The notes beneath the pieces are model-generated. The model did no database searches, had not been told where the DNA came from, and worked only from the letters and a program-made list of their open reading frames with translations. A DNA stretch of 5,399 nucleotides from Opitutaceae bacterium (GTDB taxonomy: Bacteria; Verrucomicrobiota; Verrucomicrobiia; Opitutales; Opitutaceae), in NCBI GenBank assembly GCA_020847775.1, contig JADLBI010000239.1, positions 1 to 5,399 on the forward strand. The letters are read 5' to 3'. This document shows positions 1 through 5,399 of the stretch, piece by piece; position 1 is the first letter of the stretch; every line of letters begins with the position of its first letter. The position numbers and the translations under genes were made by a program.

Positions 1-11
1 GGTCTGTCAGC

Positions 12-398
12 CTAACCGCCCGCAAACACCGGCCGAAAACCCGCGGCGCTGAGAATCGCCGCGATCTTTTCGCGCTGGTCACCTTGAATCTCGATGTTGC
101 CGTCTTTGACCGTGCCACCGCAGCCGCAGACATTGCGCATTTTTTTCGCGAGCTGCTCTTTTTCTGGCAGGCCAATCCCGACAAAACCGCTCACCACCGT
201 CACAGTCTTGCCACCGCGTCCCGCGGTCGCTCGCTTGATATCCACCCGACCGCGATTCTGACGCGATTCAGTAACGGATTGTTGATCCCCACCGGGACGA
301 AGCGGCCCGGACGGCAGCCCCGCCCCACTCAAGGCTCCAAAGGGATTATGCCCCAGCCCTAGTCCGCCATCGGTCGATACTTTGTCGGCAGCGCTCAT
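12..398 (-). CDS. yciH: SUI1/eIF1-family translation factor (YciH-like)
   Basis: The predicted protein has 128 residues. Residues 1 to about 48 are a glycine- and proline-rich, probably disordered, leader. Residues 49-128 match the SUI1 fold: a basic stretch with RGGKTVTVV (61-69), then CGCGGTVKDG (91-100), IEIQGDQRE (102-110), and a final helix-strand ending in GFRPVFAGG. The GGTVKDG and IEIQGD motifs are the family hallmark. Bacterial YciH proteins are related to eukaryotic eIF1 and are thought to act on the small ribosomal subunit and the fidelity or control of initiation; the role here is inferred from the family. The length is slightly above the usual ~105-120 because of the leader. The ATG at 398 follows the stop of the upstream small gene by 11 bases, so the two are probably cotranscribed and may be translationally coupled. 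Its own ribosome site is weak. Stop is TAG at 12-14. Confidence 0.9.
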   Translation of the reverse strand: MSAADKVSTDGGLGLGHNPFGALSGAGLPSGPLRPGGDQQSVTESRQNRGRVDIKRATAGRGGKTVTVVSGFVGIGLPEKEQLAKKMRNVCGCGGTVKDGNIEIQGDQREKIAAILSAAGFRPVFAGG

Positions 399-409
399 TC
401 CATGCCCGC

Positions 410-613
410 TCAGTCATTGCCTTCCATGAAGGCCAACGCTTTGATATAGTTCCTACGCACTAGATAGTGAATAAGTTGCGGAGGCAACTGCCCGCGCGCC
501 GAGTCGAGCATGGCATCGAGATTGGCCGTCTCGGCATGGATGACCGTGGCATCCCGGCTTTGAATTCCTCTGAGTAAATTGTCGATTGATTGTTTGATGG
601 TGTTTTCGATCAC
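410..613 (-). CDS. Small protein of unknown function, 67 residues, GTG start
   Basis: I do not recognise a named family. The frame stays open further upstream, but GTG at 613 is chosen because a GGGAGGG motif sits 8 bases before it, the best ribosome site in the window, and because the upstream extension is arginine- and cysteine-rich and looks non-coding. The protein would begin VIENTIKQSIDNLLRG and end in NYIKALAFMEGND. It looks soluble and mostly helical: one helix over about residues 2-18, a second over about 25-41, a proline pair at 44-45, then an amphipathic basic segment around HYLVRRNYIKAL. It has no cysteines, signal peptide or membrane segment. It lies 11 bases upstream of the SUI1-family gene on the same strand, so a shared transcript is likely. 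A role linked to translation is possible only by association. The clear ribosome site and coherent helical pattern support a real gene. Confidence 0.72.
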   Translation of the reverse strand: MIENTIKQSIDNLLRGIQSRDATVIHAETANLDAMLDSARGQLPPQLIHYLVRRNYIKALAFMEGND

Positions 614-621
614 AAATTGCG

Positions 622-628
622 CCCTCCC
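622..628 (-). promoter_or_regulatory. Strong Shine-Dalgarno for the small gene
   Basis: On the minus strand the sequence reads GGGAGGG, containing a perfect GGAGG core, followed by an 8-base spacer CGCAATTT and then GTG at 613. This decides the start of the 67-residue gene. It contrasts with the three + strand genes, which lack a comparable motif. Confidence 0.75.
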
Positions 629-777
629 TAATTTCTCTGTTACTGCGCTTAAGCTACATTGCAATCTCTCACGCGCGCCGCGCCGGGCTTGAGTTGCACC
701 TCGGGGTAGGATTGAACAATCAACCTCAAATTTCCAACATCCCGGCTGGCGCGAATAGGAACGCATTTCCCGGGATG

Positions 778-783
778 CATAAT
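778..783 (+). promoter_or_regulatory. sucA: Possible -10 hexamer directly before sucA
   Basis: CATAAT matches the TATAAT consensus at five of six positions and ends 6 bases before the ATG at 790. If it is used, transcription would begin at about the A of that ATG, giving a leaderless or nearly leaderless mRNA, which fits the missing Shine-Dalgarno. Against it, no good -35 is seen at 16-18 base spacing, where the sequence is around ATAGGA, and single hexamers arise often by chance. Confidence 0.25.
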
Positions 784-789
784 TTTGCT

Positions 790-3543
790 ATGAACTCCAT
801 CTCCCTTTCCACTGGCGCCAATGCCACGGTCCTCGAAACCGCGTATCAAGCGTGGCTCGAAAATCCCGACTCGGTCGATCCCACCTGGCGCGCCTTTTTC
901 CAAGGGTTCTCCCTGGGCAGCAACGGCAGTGGACTTCCCGCCACGACCACCGGTGGGGAGATATCGATCATCAACAGCCTCAAGCAGTCGCACGTCCACT
1001 ACTTGATCAACACCTACCGGGCCATTGGCCATTTTGAGGCGCATCTCGATCCACTCAGCGAACCGCCTCCGGCCCACCCCAAGCTGAGTCTAGCGCAATT
1101 CGATCTGAGCGAAGCCGATCTCGACACCACCTTCGATGTCGGCACCTACCTCGGCGGTGGGCAGATGAAGCTGCGCGATGTTCTCGCGGCCCTGCGCCAG
1201 ACCTACTGCGGCCACGTCGGCGTCGAATACACCCACATCCAGGACATCGACGTGCGTCGCTGGCTACAGGAGAAAATGGAAGCCACGCGCAACCAGCCCA
1301 ATTTCTCCCGCGCCGAAAAAATCCGCATCCTGCGCCGCGTGCACAAGGCCGAGCTCTTCGAAAAGTTCCTCCACACCAAATACGTCGGCCAGAAACGGTT
1401 CTCGCTCGAGGGCGGCGAAACCATCATTGCCGCCATTGATTCCCTGATCGAACACGCTCCCTCCGTCGGCGTGGAGGAACTCGTCATGGGCATGGCCCAC
1501 CGCGGCCGCCTCAACGTCCTCACCAGCATCATGCGCAAGTCCTTCGACGAGCTCTTCGCGCAATTCTCCGAAAACTACATTCCCGATGCCGTCGGCGGTG
1601 ATGGCGACGTGAAATACCATCTCGGCTACAACGCCGTGCTCGATACCACGTCCGGCCCCAAGGTCGAAGTCCGCCTCGCCGCCAACCCCTCGCACCTCGA
1701 GATCGTCAACCCGGTCGTCGAGGGCAAGGCCCGCGCGCGTCAACGTATTCGTGGTGACACCGAGCGCGTCAAGGTCCTGCCCGTGCTCATCCACGGCGAC
1801 GCGGCCTTTGCCGGCCAGGGCGTGGTGGCCGAGACCATGAACTTCTCCCAACTCCCCGGCTATCGCACCGGCGGCACCGTGCATTTCATCATCAACAACC
1901 AGATCGGTTTCACCACCGACCCGAGCGACGCGCGCTCCACGCGCTATTGCACCGACGTGGCCAAGATGATCGAAGCCCCCGTCTTCCACGTTAATGGCGA
2001 CGACCCCGAAGCCGTCTGCATGGTCGCGCGCCTCGCCCTCGAATTCCGCGTGCAGTTCCACCGCGATGTCGTCGTGGACATGTATTGCTACCGCAAGCAC
2101 GGCCACAACGAGAGTGACGAGCCCGCGTTCACCCAGCCGTTGCTCTACCGCAAAATCAACCAGCACGCGCAGGTCTCCGCCATTCTCACTCGCAAACTCA
2201 CCGAAGAGGGCACCATCACCCCTGCCGAGGGCGATGCCATCAAGGCCGAATACACCGCCGCCCTCGAAACCAACCTCGACAAAACCAAGGCCGGCGAGGA
2301 CCGCCGCAGCGCCAAACGCAAGGCCCTGAGCGAGGCGCGCAAGTTCGCCGGTTCGACCGCGGTATTCCAGCCCGACTTCAATTTCGACCCCGCGCCCACC
2401 CACGCCTGCGCCGAGGACATCGCCGCTGTCATCAGGGCGCTCACCACCGTCCCCGACGGTTTCAACGTCAACCCCAAGATCAAGCGTCTCCTCGAACACC
2501 GCGCCAAGGCACACGACGCGGGCGGCCCGATTGATTGGGGTCTCGGCGAGTCCCTCGCCATCGGCACGCTCCTACTCGACGGCACTCATGTGCGCCTGAG
2601 TGGGCAGGACTGCCAGCGCGGCACCTTCAGCCACCGCCACGCAGTGTTACACGACATGGAGACGCAACAGACCTACACCCCGCTCAAGCACGTGCGCGAC
2701 GGTCAGGCCATGTTCTGCGTTTACAACTCGCTCCTCTCCGAGGCCGCCGTGCTCGGCTTCGACTACGGCTACGACACCGACTTCGACGAGATGCTCTGCA
2801 TCTGGGAGGCGCAGTTCGGTGATTTCGCCAACGGCGCGCAAGTCGTCATCGACCAGTTCATCGTCTCCGGCGACTCCAAAGGGCCACAAACCTGCGACAT
2901 GGTGCTCCTCCTGCCGCACGGTTACGAAGGCCAAGGCCCCGAGCACTCATCCGCCCGCCTCGAACGTTTTCTCACCGCCTGCGCCGAGGACAACATGCAG
3001 GTCGCCAACGCCACCACCCCCGCGCAATATTTCCACCTCCTGCGCCGCCAGATGAAGCGCACCTTCCGCAAGCCGCTCGTCGTCATGTCTCCCAAGTCTC
3101 TCCTGCGGCACCCCGCCGCAGTCTCGCGCCTCGACGAATTCACCAGCGGCCGCTTTCAGGAAATCCTTGAGGAGACCGACGCCCCGGCCACCGCCTCGCG
3201 CGTCCTGTTCTGCTCGGGCAAAGTTTACTACGACCTCTGCGATTACCGCGCCAAAAACCAAATCGTCGACGCCGCTATCGTGCGCATCGAGCAACTCTAT
3301 CCGCTCAACGCCGCCCGTCTCGCCGCCGTCGCCAACCGTTATCCCGCCGCCCAACTGGTCTGGTGCCAGGAAGAGTCGCAAAACATGGGAGCGTGGAGCT
3401 ACATCGCCCCTCTCATCGAAACTATCACCGGCCGCCGTCCCGCCTACGCCGGTCGCAACGCCTCCGCCTCGCCCGCCGTCGGCTCCTTGGCCTTGCACCA
3501 GATCGAGCTCGCCGCTTTGCTCAAGGCCGCGTTCACACTTTGA
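790..3543 (+). CDS. sucA: 2-oxoglutarate dehydrogenase E1 component
   Basis: This is the thiamine diphosphate-dependent E1 of the TCA cycle; it decarboxylates 2-oxoglutarate and succinylates the lipoyl arm of E2. With the ATG at 790 it has 917 residues, close to the usual ~930. Residues 13-40 (ETAYQAWLENPDSVDPTWRAFF) form the N-terminal segment typical of this family, which in homologues helps bind E2. The cofactor-binding half has GMAHRGRLNVL (234-244), KYHLG (275-279), the GDAAFAGQG metal/ThDP motif (336-344) and IINNQIGFTT (367-376). The transketolase-like half has SGQDCQRGTFSHRHAVLHD (604-622), GYEGQGPEHSSARLER (711-726) and near the C-terminus EESQNMGAWSYI (861-872). No key residue appears missing. 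The frame is open upstream to a TTG at 694, and an in-frame ATG lies at 775, five codons earlier. ATG 790 is preferred because homologues usually begin close to the ETAYQAW segment, but 775 cannot be excluded. No good ribosome site precedes either. sucB follows after 56 bases. Confidence 0.96.
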   Translation: MNSISLSTGANATVLETAYQAWLENPDSVDPTWRAFFQGFSLGSNGSGLPATTTGGEISIINSLKQSHVHYLINTYRAIGHFEAHLDPLSEPPPAHPKLSLAQFDLSEADLDTTFDVGTYLGGGQMKLRDVLAALRQTYCGHVGVEYTHIQDIDVRRWLQEKMEATRNQPNFSRAEKIRILRRVHKAELFEKFLHTKYVGQKRFSLEGGETIIAAIDSLIEHAPSVGVEELVMGMAHRGRLNVLTSIMRKSFDELFAQFSENYIPDAVGGDGDVKYHLGYNAVLDTTSGPKVEVRLAANPSHLEIVNPVVEGKARARQRIRGDTERVKVLPVLIHGDAAFAGQGVVAETMNFSQLPGYRTGGTVHFIINNQIGFTTDPSDARSTRYCTDVAKMIEAPVFHVNGDDPEAVCMVARLALEFRVQFHRDVVVDMYCYRKHGHNESDEPAFTQPLLYRKINQHAQVSAILTRKLTEEGTITPAEGDAIKAEYTAALETNLDKTKAGEDRRSAKRKALSEARKFAGSTAVFQPDFNFDPAPTHACAEDIAAVIRALTTVPDGFNVNPKIKRLLEHRAKAHDAGGPIDWGLGESLAIGTLLLDGTHVRLSGQDCQRGTFSHRHAVLHDMETQQTYTPLKHVRDGQAMFCVYNSLLSEAAVLGFDYGYDTDFDEMLCIWEAQFGDFANGAQVVIDQFIVSGDSKGPQTCDMVLLLPHGYEGQGPEHSSARLERFLTACAEDNMQVANATTPAQYFHLLRRQMKRTFRKPLVVMSPKSLLRHPAAVSRLDEFTSGRFQEILEETDAPATASRVLFCSGKVYYDLCDYRAKNQIVDAAIVRIEQLYPLNAARLAAVANRYPAAQLVWCQEESQNMGAWSYIAPLIETITGRRPAYAGRNASASPAVGSLALHQIELAALLKAAFTL

Positions 3544-3599
3544 CCCGCTTGTGAAACGCCTAAGACAGACGCGAAGCAACCCGCACCTTCATCATTCTC

Positions 3600-4790
3600 A
3601 TGCCCCTCGAAGTCAAAATCCCCGCCCTCGGCGAATCCATCAACTCCGGTGTCCTCGCCAAATGGCACGTCAAGGACGGCGACCTTGTCGCCAAGGACCA
3701 ACCGCTCTTCGAACTCGAGACCGACAAGATCACCTCCGAGGGCATCGCCGAAGCCGCCGGCAGAATCTCCCTCAAGGTCGCCGCAGGTGCCGAAGTCAAA
3801 ATCGGTGCCGTCGTCGCCGTGATCGAAGAAGGCGCGGCCTCGGCCGCCGCTCCCGCGCCAACCGAAATCCACAAATCAGAAACCCAAATTCCAAAATCGG
3901 AATCGCCCGCCGTGCGTCGCATTGCCGCCGAAACCGGCATTGATCCCGCCAAGGTCAAAGGCACTGGCAAGGATGGTCGCGTAACCAAGGGCGACATGCT
4001 CGCCGCGACTCCCGTCGCTGAAGCGCCCAAAGCCAAACCCCAAACACCCGCCGCTCCATCCGCGCCCACCATCGCTCCCGCTCCCACCGGCGAACGTCAA
4101 ACCCGCCGCAAACTCACCCCCCTTCGCGCTAAGATCGCCGAGCGCCTCGTGCAAGCCCAGCACGAAGCCGCCATGCTCACCACCTTCAACGAAGTGGACA
4201 TGTCCGCCGTCATGGCCCTGCGCAAAAAATACCAGGACGACTTTGTGAAGAAACACGGCGTCAAACTCGGCTTCATGTCCTTCTTCACCAAGGCCGTGGT
4301 CAACGCCCTACGGGAAGTGCCAGCCATCAATGCGCGTTTGGAAGACGACACCCTCGTCCAAAATCACTATTACGACATCGGCATGGCCGTCTCCACCCCG
4401 AAGGGCCTGATGGTCCCCGTCATTCGCAACTGCGATCAGCTCGGCATGGCCGACATTGAAAAATCCATCGCCGAAGTCGCTGGCCGCGCCCGCGACGGCC
4501 GCGTCACCCTCGCCGACCTCGAAGGCGGCGTCTTCACCATCACCAACGGCGGCATCTTCGGCTCGATGCTCTCCACGCCCATCCTCAACGCGCCGCAAAG
4601 CGCCATCCTCGGCCTCCACGCCATCAACGATCGACCCGTCGCCGTGGATGGTCAGGTCGTCATCCGCCCGATGATGTATCTGGCCCTCAGCTACGATCAC
4701 CGCGTCGTGGACGGCCGCGAAGCCGTCACCTTCCTCGTCAAGGTCAAGCAAGCCATCGAGGATCCATCGCGGCTCCTGATCGGAGCCTGA
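3600..4790 (+). CDS. sucB: Dihydrolipoamide succinyltransferase, E2 of 2-oxoglutarate dehydrogenase
   Basis: This E2 forms the core of the complex and moves the succinyl group from its lipoyl arm to coenzyme A. It has 396 residues, a normal length for a single-lipoyl E2. Residues 1-76 are the lipoyl domain, with the modified lysine K43 in ETDKITSE. An Ala/Pro-rich linker follows. Residues 102-136 are the peripheral subunit-binding domain (SPAVRRIAAETGIDPAKVKG, then GKDGRVTKGDML) that holds E1 or E3. A second Ala/Pro linker runs to about 166. The catalytic domain runs from RRKLTPLRAKIAERL to the end, with YYDIGMAVSTPKGLMVPV (258-275), FTITNGGIFGS (312-322) and the active site SYDHRVVDG (364-372; H367, D371). 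The order and family point to succinyl rather than acetyl transfer, supported by adjacent sucA. The first linker (residues 89-101) has unusual AT-rich codons; see the repeat entry. Start ATG 3600 begins the lipoyl domain exactly; no Shine-Dalgarno is visible before it. Confidence 0.96.
   Translation: MPLEVKIPALGESINSGVLAKWHVKDGDLVAKDQPLFELETDKITSEGIAEAAGRISLKVAAGAEVKIGAVVAVIEEGAASAAAPAPTEIHKSETQIPKSESPAVRRIAAETGIDPAKVKGTGKDGRVTKGDMLAATPVAEAPKAKPQTPAAPSAPTIAPAPTGERQTRRKLTPLRAKIAERLVQAQHEAAMLTTFNEVDMSAVMALRKKYQDDFVKKHGVKLGFMSFFTKAVVNALREVPAINARLEDDTLVQNHYYDIGMAVSTPKGLMVPVIRNCDQLGMADIEKSIAEVAGRARDGRVTLADLEGGVFTITNGGIFGSMLSTPILNAPQSAILGLHAINDRPVAVDGQVVIRPMMYLALSYDHRVVDGREAVTFLVKVKQAIEDPSRLLIGA
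3864..3904 (+). repeat. AT-rich repeat-like insert inside the sucB linker
   Basis: These 41 bases are about 37% GC (15 of 41) in a gene that is otherwise strongly GC-rich. They encode residues 89-101 (EIHKSETQIPKSE) plus part of the next codon, using TCA, ATT, CCA and AAA, unlike neighbouring C- or G-ending codons. The pattern of AAATC, AAATT and AAAATC blocks separated by C/G-rich doublets resembles short-period intergenic repeats of the TTTGGATTTCGG type that I recall from Verrucomicrobiota and Planctomycetota genomes. In another frame it reads NPQIRNPNSKI, a peptide style typical of such repeats. It sits in the flexible linker between the lipoyl and subunit-binding domains, where an insertion is tolerated. 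That it is an inserted repeat is inference. Confidence 0.5.
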
Positions 4791-4821
4791 AAGCGGCGCT
4801 TCGCGACTAATGATAAAGGCA

Positions 4822-4894
4822 GAGTGCGGAATGTAGAATTCGCCCCGCCTGCCGCTTCATCCCATTCTGCATTCTCCATTCTTAATTCCGCATT
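4822..4894. repeat. Inverted-repeat cluster between sucB and lpdA
   Basis: The 118-base gap between sucB and lpdA holds an AT-rich block with nested inverted repeats around a GC-rich centre. GAATGTAGAAT (4829-4839) pairs with ATTCTGCATTC (4864-4874), with one G-U pair in RNA. AGTGCGGAAT (4823-4832) pairs with ATTCCGCATT (4885-4894), also with one G-U pair. The two pairings share arm bases, so they are alternatives rather than one long stem. The right side also has tandem CATTCT-like units (CATTCTGCATTCTCCATTCTTAA-type pattern over 4863-4884). This looks like a dispersed intergenic palindromic repeat. It has no U-tract, so it is not a typical intrinsic terminator, though it could affect mRNA stability or the ratio of E2 to E3. 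Confidence 0.55.
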
Positions 4895-4908
4895 AGATCA
4901 CATCGTCC

Positions 4909-5399
4909 ATGTCTTCCGCCACTCCCCAACCCGCATCCTACGATGTGATCGTCATCGGCGCCGGCCCCGGCGGTTACGTCTGCGCGTTTCGCGCCGCGCA
5001 ACTCGGCCTCAAGGTCGCCCTCATCGAGAAACGCGCCACCCTCGGCGGCACCTGTCTCAACGTTGGCTGCATCCCGAGCAAGGCGCTCCTCGCCTCCTCC
5101 GAGCACTTCGCCTTCAACCAGCACCACGCCGCCGCCCATGGCATCAAGATCGACGGCCTCTCGATCGACGTCGCCACTATGCTTAAGAAGAAGGAGGACA
5201 TCGTCGGCAAAATGACCGGCGGCCTCGCCGCCCTCGCCAAGGCCCGCAAAGTCACCGTCATCACCGGCGAAGCGAAGTTCCTGTCACCGTCTGAAGTTGA
5301 GGTAGGGGCCGTTGCCCCCAACGGCCCTCCACAAAAGCTCACCGCCAAACACATCGTCATCGCCACCGGCTCCGCTCCCGTCGAGTTGCCCTTCCTCAA
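4909..5399 (+). CDS. lpdA: Dihydrolipoyl dehydrogenase E3, N-terminal part
   Basis: E3 is a homodimeric FAD-dependent disulfide oxidoreductase that reoxidises the dihydrolipoyl arm of E2 and makes NADH. The window holds the first 163 codons of roughly 460-475 expected, and the frame runs open off the right edge. After a short leader, YDVIVIGAGPGGYVCAFRAA (11-30) is the FAD-binding Rossmann motif (G17, G19, G21/G22). GGTCLNVGCIPSKALL (46-61) carries the redox disulfide C49-C54. IATGSAP (151-157) is the conserved ATG segment after the first FAD strand set. Start ATG 4909 places the Rossmann strand at the usual distance; no Shine-Dalgarno is visible. Residues about 131-143 (EVGAVAPNGPPQK) form a loop between strands and contain a palindromic insert with atypical codons. 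E3 may also serve other lipoyl complexes such as pyruvate dehydrogenase, but its position behind sucAB ties it to this complex. Confidence 0.95.
   Translation, partial: MSSATPQPASYDVIVIGAGPGGYVCAFRAAQLGLKVALIEKRATLGGTCLNVGCIPSKALLASSEHFAFNQHHAAAHGIKIDGLSIDVATMLKKKEDIVGKMTGGLAALAKARKVTVITGEAKFLSPSEVEVGAVAPNGPPQKLTAKHIVIATGSAPVELPFL
5299..5330 (+). repeat. GC-rich palindromic element inside lpdA
   Basis: GGGCCGTTG (5306-5314) and CAACGGCCC (5319-5327) form a perfect 9-base inverted repeat around a CCCC loop, with a possible G-U pair just outside (5305/5328). It lies in frame in lpdA and encodes GAVAPNGP plus neighbours. The local codons GTT, GTA, GGG, GTT, CCT and CCA differ from the GTC, GGC and CCC style of the rest of the gene. 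In related E3 proteins this position is a variable turn between a VEV-type strand and the LTAKHI strand. The composition and symmetry suggest a REP-like element that became part of the coding sequence. No U-tract follows, so it is not a terminator. Confidence 0.5.

Larger units (their letters stand above)
614..789. other. Divergent intergenic region between the small gene and sucA
   Basis: This 176-base stretch separates two divergent transcription units, so it should hold promoters for both. I see no convincing sigma70-type -35/-10 pair on the minus strand; the best is a weak TTGCAA (664-659) with a poor -10. On the + strand there is a CATAAT hexamer just before sucA, listed separately. An 8-base inverted repeat, CATCCCGG (738-745) and CCGGGATG (770-777), flanks a 24-base spacer. 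The 694-789 part is open in the sucA frame but its translation does not resemble the E1 N-terminus, so it is treated as non-coding. Confidence 0.6.

Noticed and set aside
84..362. + strand open frame opposite the SUI1-family gene
   Set aside because: It is antisense to a clear SUI1 domain and has no ribosome site or recognisable motif.
614..766. Upstream extension of the small minus-strand gene to an ATG at 766
   Set aside because: The extra residues are Arg/Cys-rich without a coherent pattern, they would fill most of the divergent promoter region, and the GTG at 613 has a strong ribosome site.
694..789. Upstream extension of sucA from TTG 694
   Set aside because: The added residues do not resemble the E1 N-terminus, TTG is a rare start, and the homologous region begins right after ATG 790.
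1264..2514. A 416-codon open frame on the minus strand inside sucA
   Set aside because: It is antisense to a well-supported E1 gene whose C/G-ending codons naturally keep the opposite frame open. Its translation is Gly/Val/Asp/Glu-rich without any domain pattern.
3544..3599. Search for a terminator or promoter between sucA and sucB
   Set aside because: No hairpin with a U-tract and no hexamer pair is visible in the 56 bases, so the genes are taken as cotranscribed.
3167..3943. A + strand open frame spanning the sucA end and sucB start
   Set aside because: It is a frame shadow with extreme Pro/Arg/Ser content overlapping two real genes in their own frames.
4308..4751. Minus-strand open frame inside sucB
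   Set aside because: It is antisense to the E2 catalytic domain and its Asp/Gly/Val-rich translation has no recognisable domain.
4791..4801. AAGCGGCGCTT palindrome right after the sucB stop as a terminator
   Set aside because: The centre leaves almost no loop and no U-tract follows, and lpdA continues on the same strand as part of the same pathway.

Overview
This GC-rich bacterial window carries the start of a 2-oxoglutarate dehydrogenase operon on the + strand: E1 (sucA), E2 (sucB) and the first part of E3 (lpdA), cut by the window edge. Two small genes are transcribed the other way: a 67-residue protein of unknown function, then an SUI1/eIF1-family (YciH-like) protein. Codons in the three large genes end strongly in C or G. 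Shine-Dalgarno motifs are absent or weak before all three operon genes, and repeat-like sequence lies both between and inside genes. Together these features suggest a Verrucomicrobiota-type genome, possibly Opitutales. That is an inference from style, since no rRNA or marker comparison was possible.

Layout: 12-398 (-) SUI1-family gene; 410-613 (-) small gene with a GTG start and a strong ribosome binding site; 614-789 divergent intergenic region; 790-3543 (+) sucA; 3544-3599 short spacer with no recognisable signal; 3600-4790 (+) sucB; 4791-4908 spacer with an AT-rich inverted-repeat cluster; 4909 to the window end (+) lpdA, 5'-terminal 163 codons only.

How the genes work together: E1 decarboxylates 2-oxoglutarate with thiamine diphosphate and passes the succinyl group to the lipoyl arm of E2. 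E2 transfers it to coenzyme A, giving succinyl-CoA. E3 reoxidises the dihydrolipoyl arm with FAD and NAD+. Catalytic and cofactor motifs of E1 and E2 are intact, and the visible part of E3 has its FAD-binding glycines and redox disulfide.

I see no novel defence, mobile or biosynthetic system. The most interesting signal is small. Two stretches inside the coding regions, one in the sucB interdomain linker and one in a predicted surface loop of lpdA, have base composition, codon use or palindromic structure unlike their surroundings. They look like genomic repeat elements that inserted in frame and are now translated. A third, different repeat-like cluster lies between those two genes.
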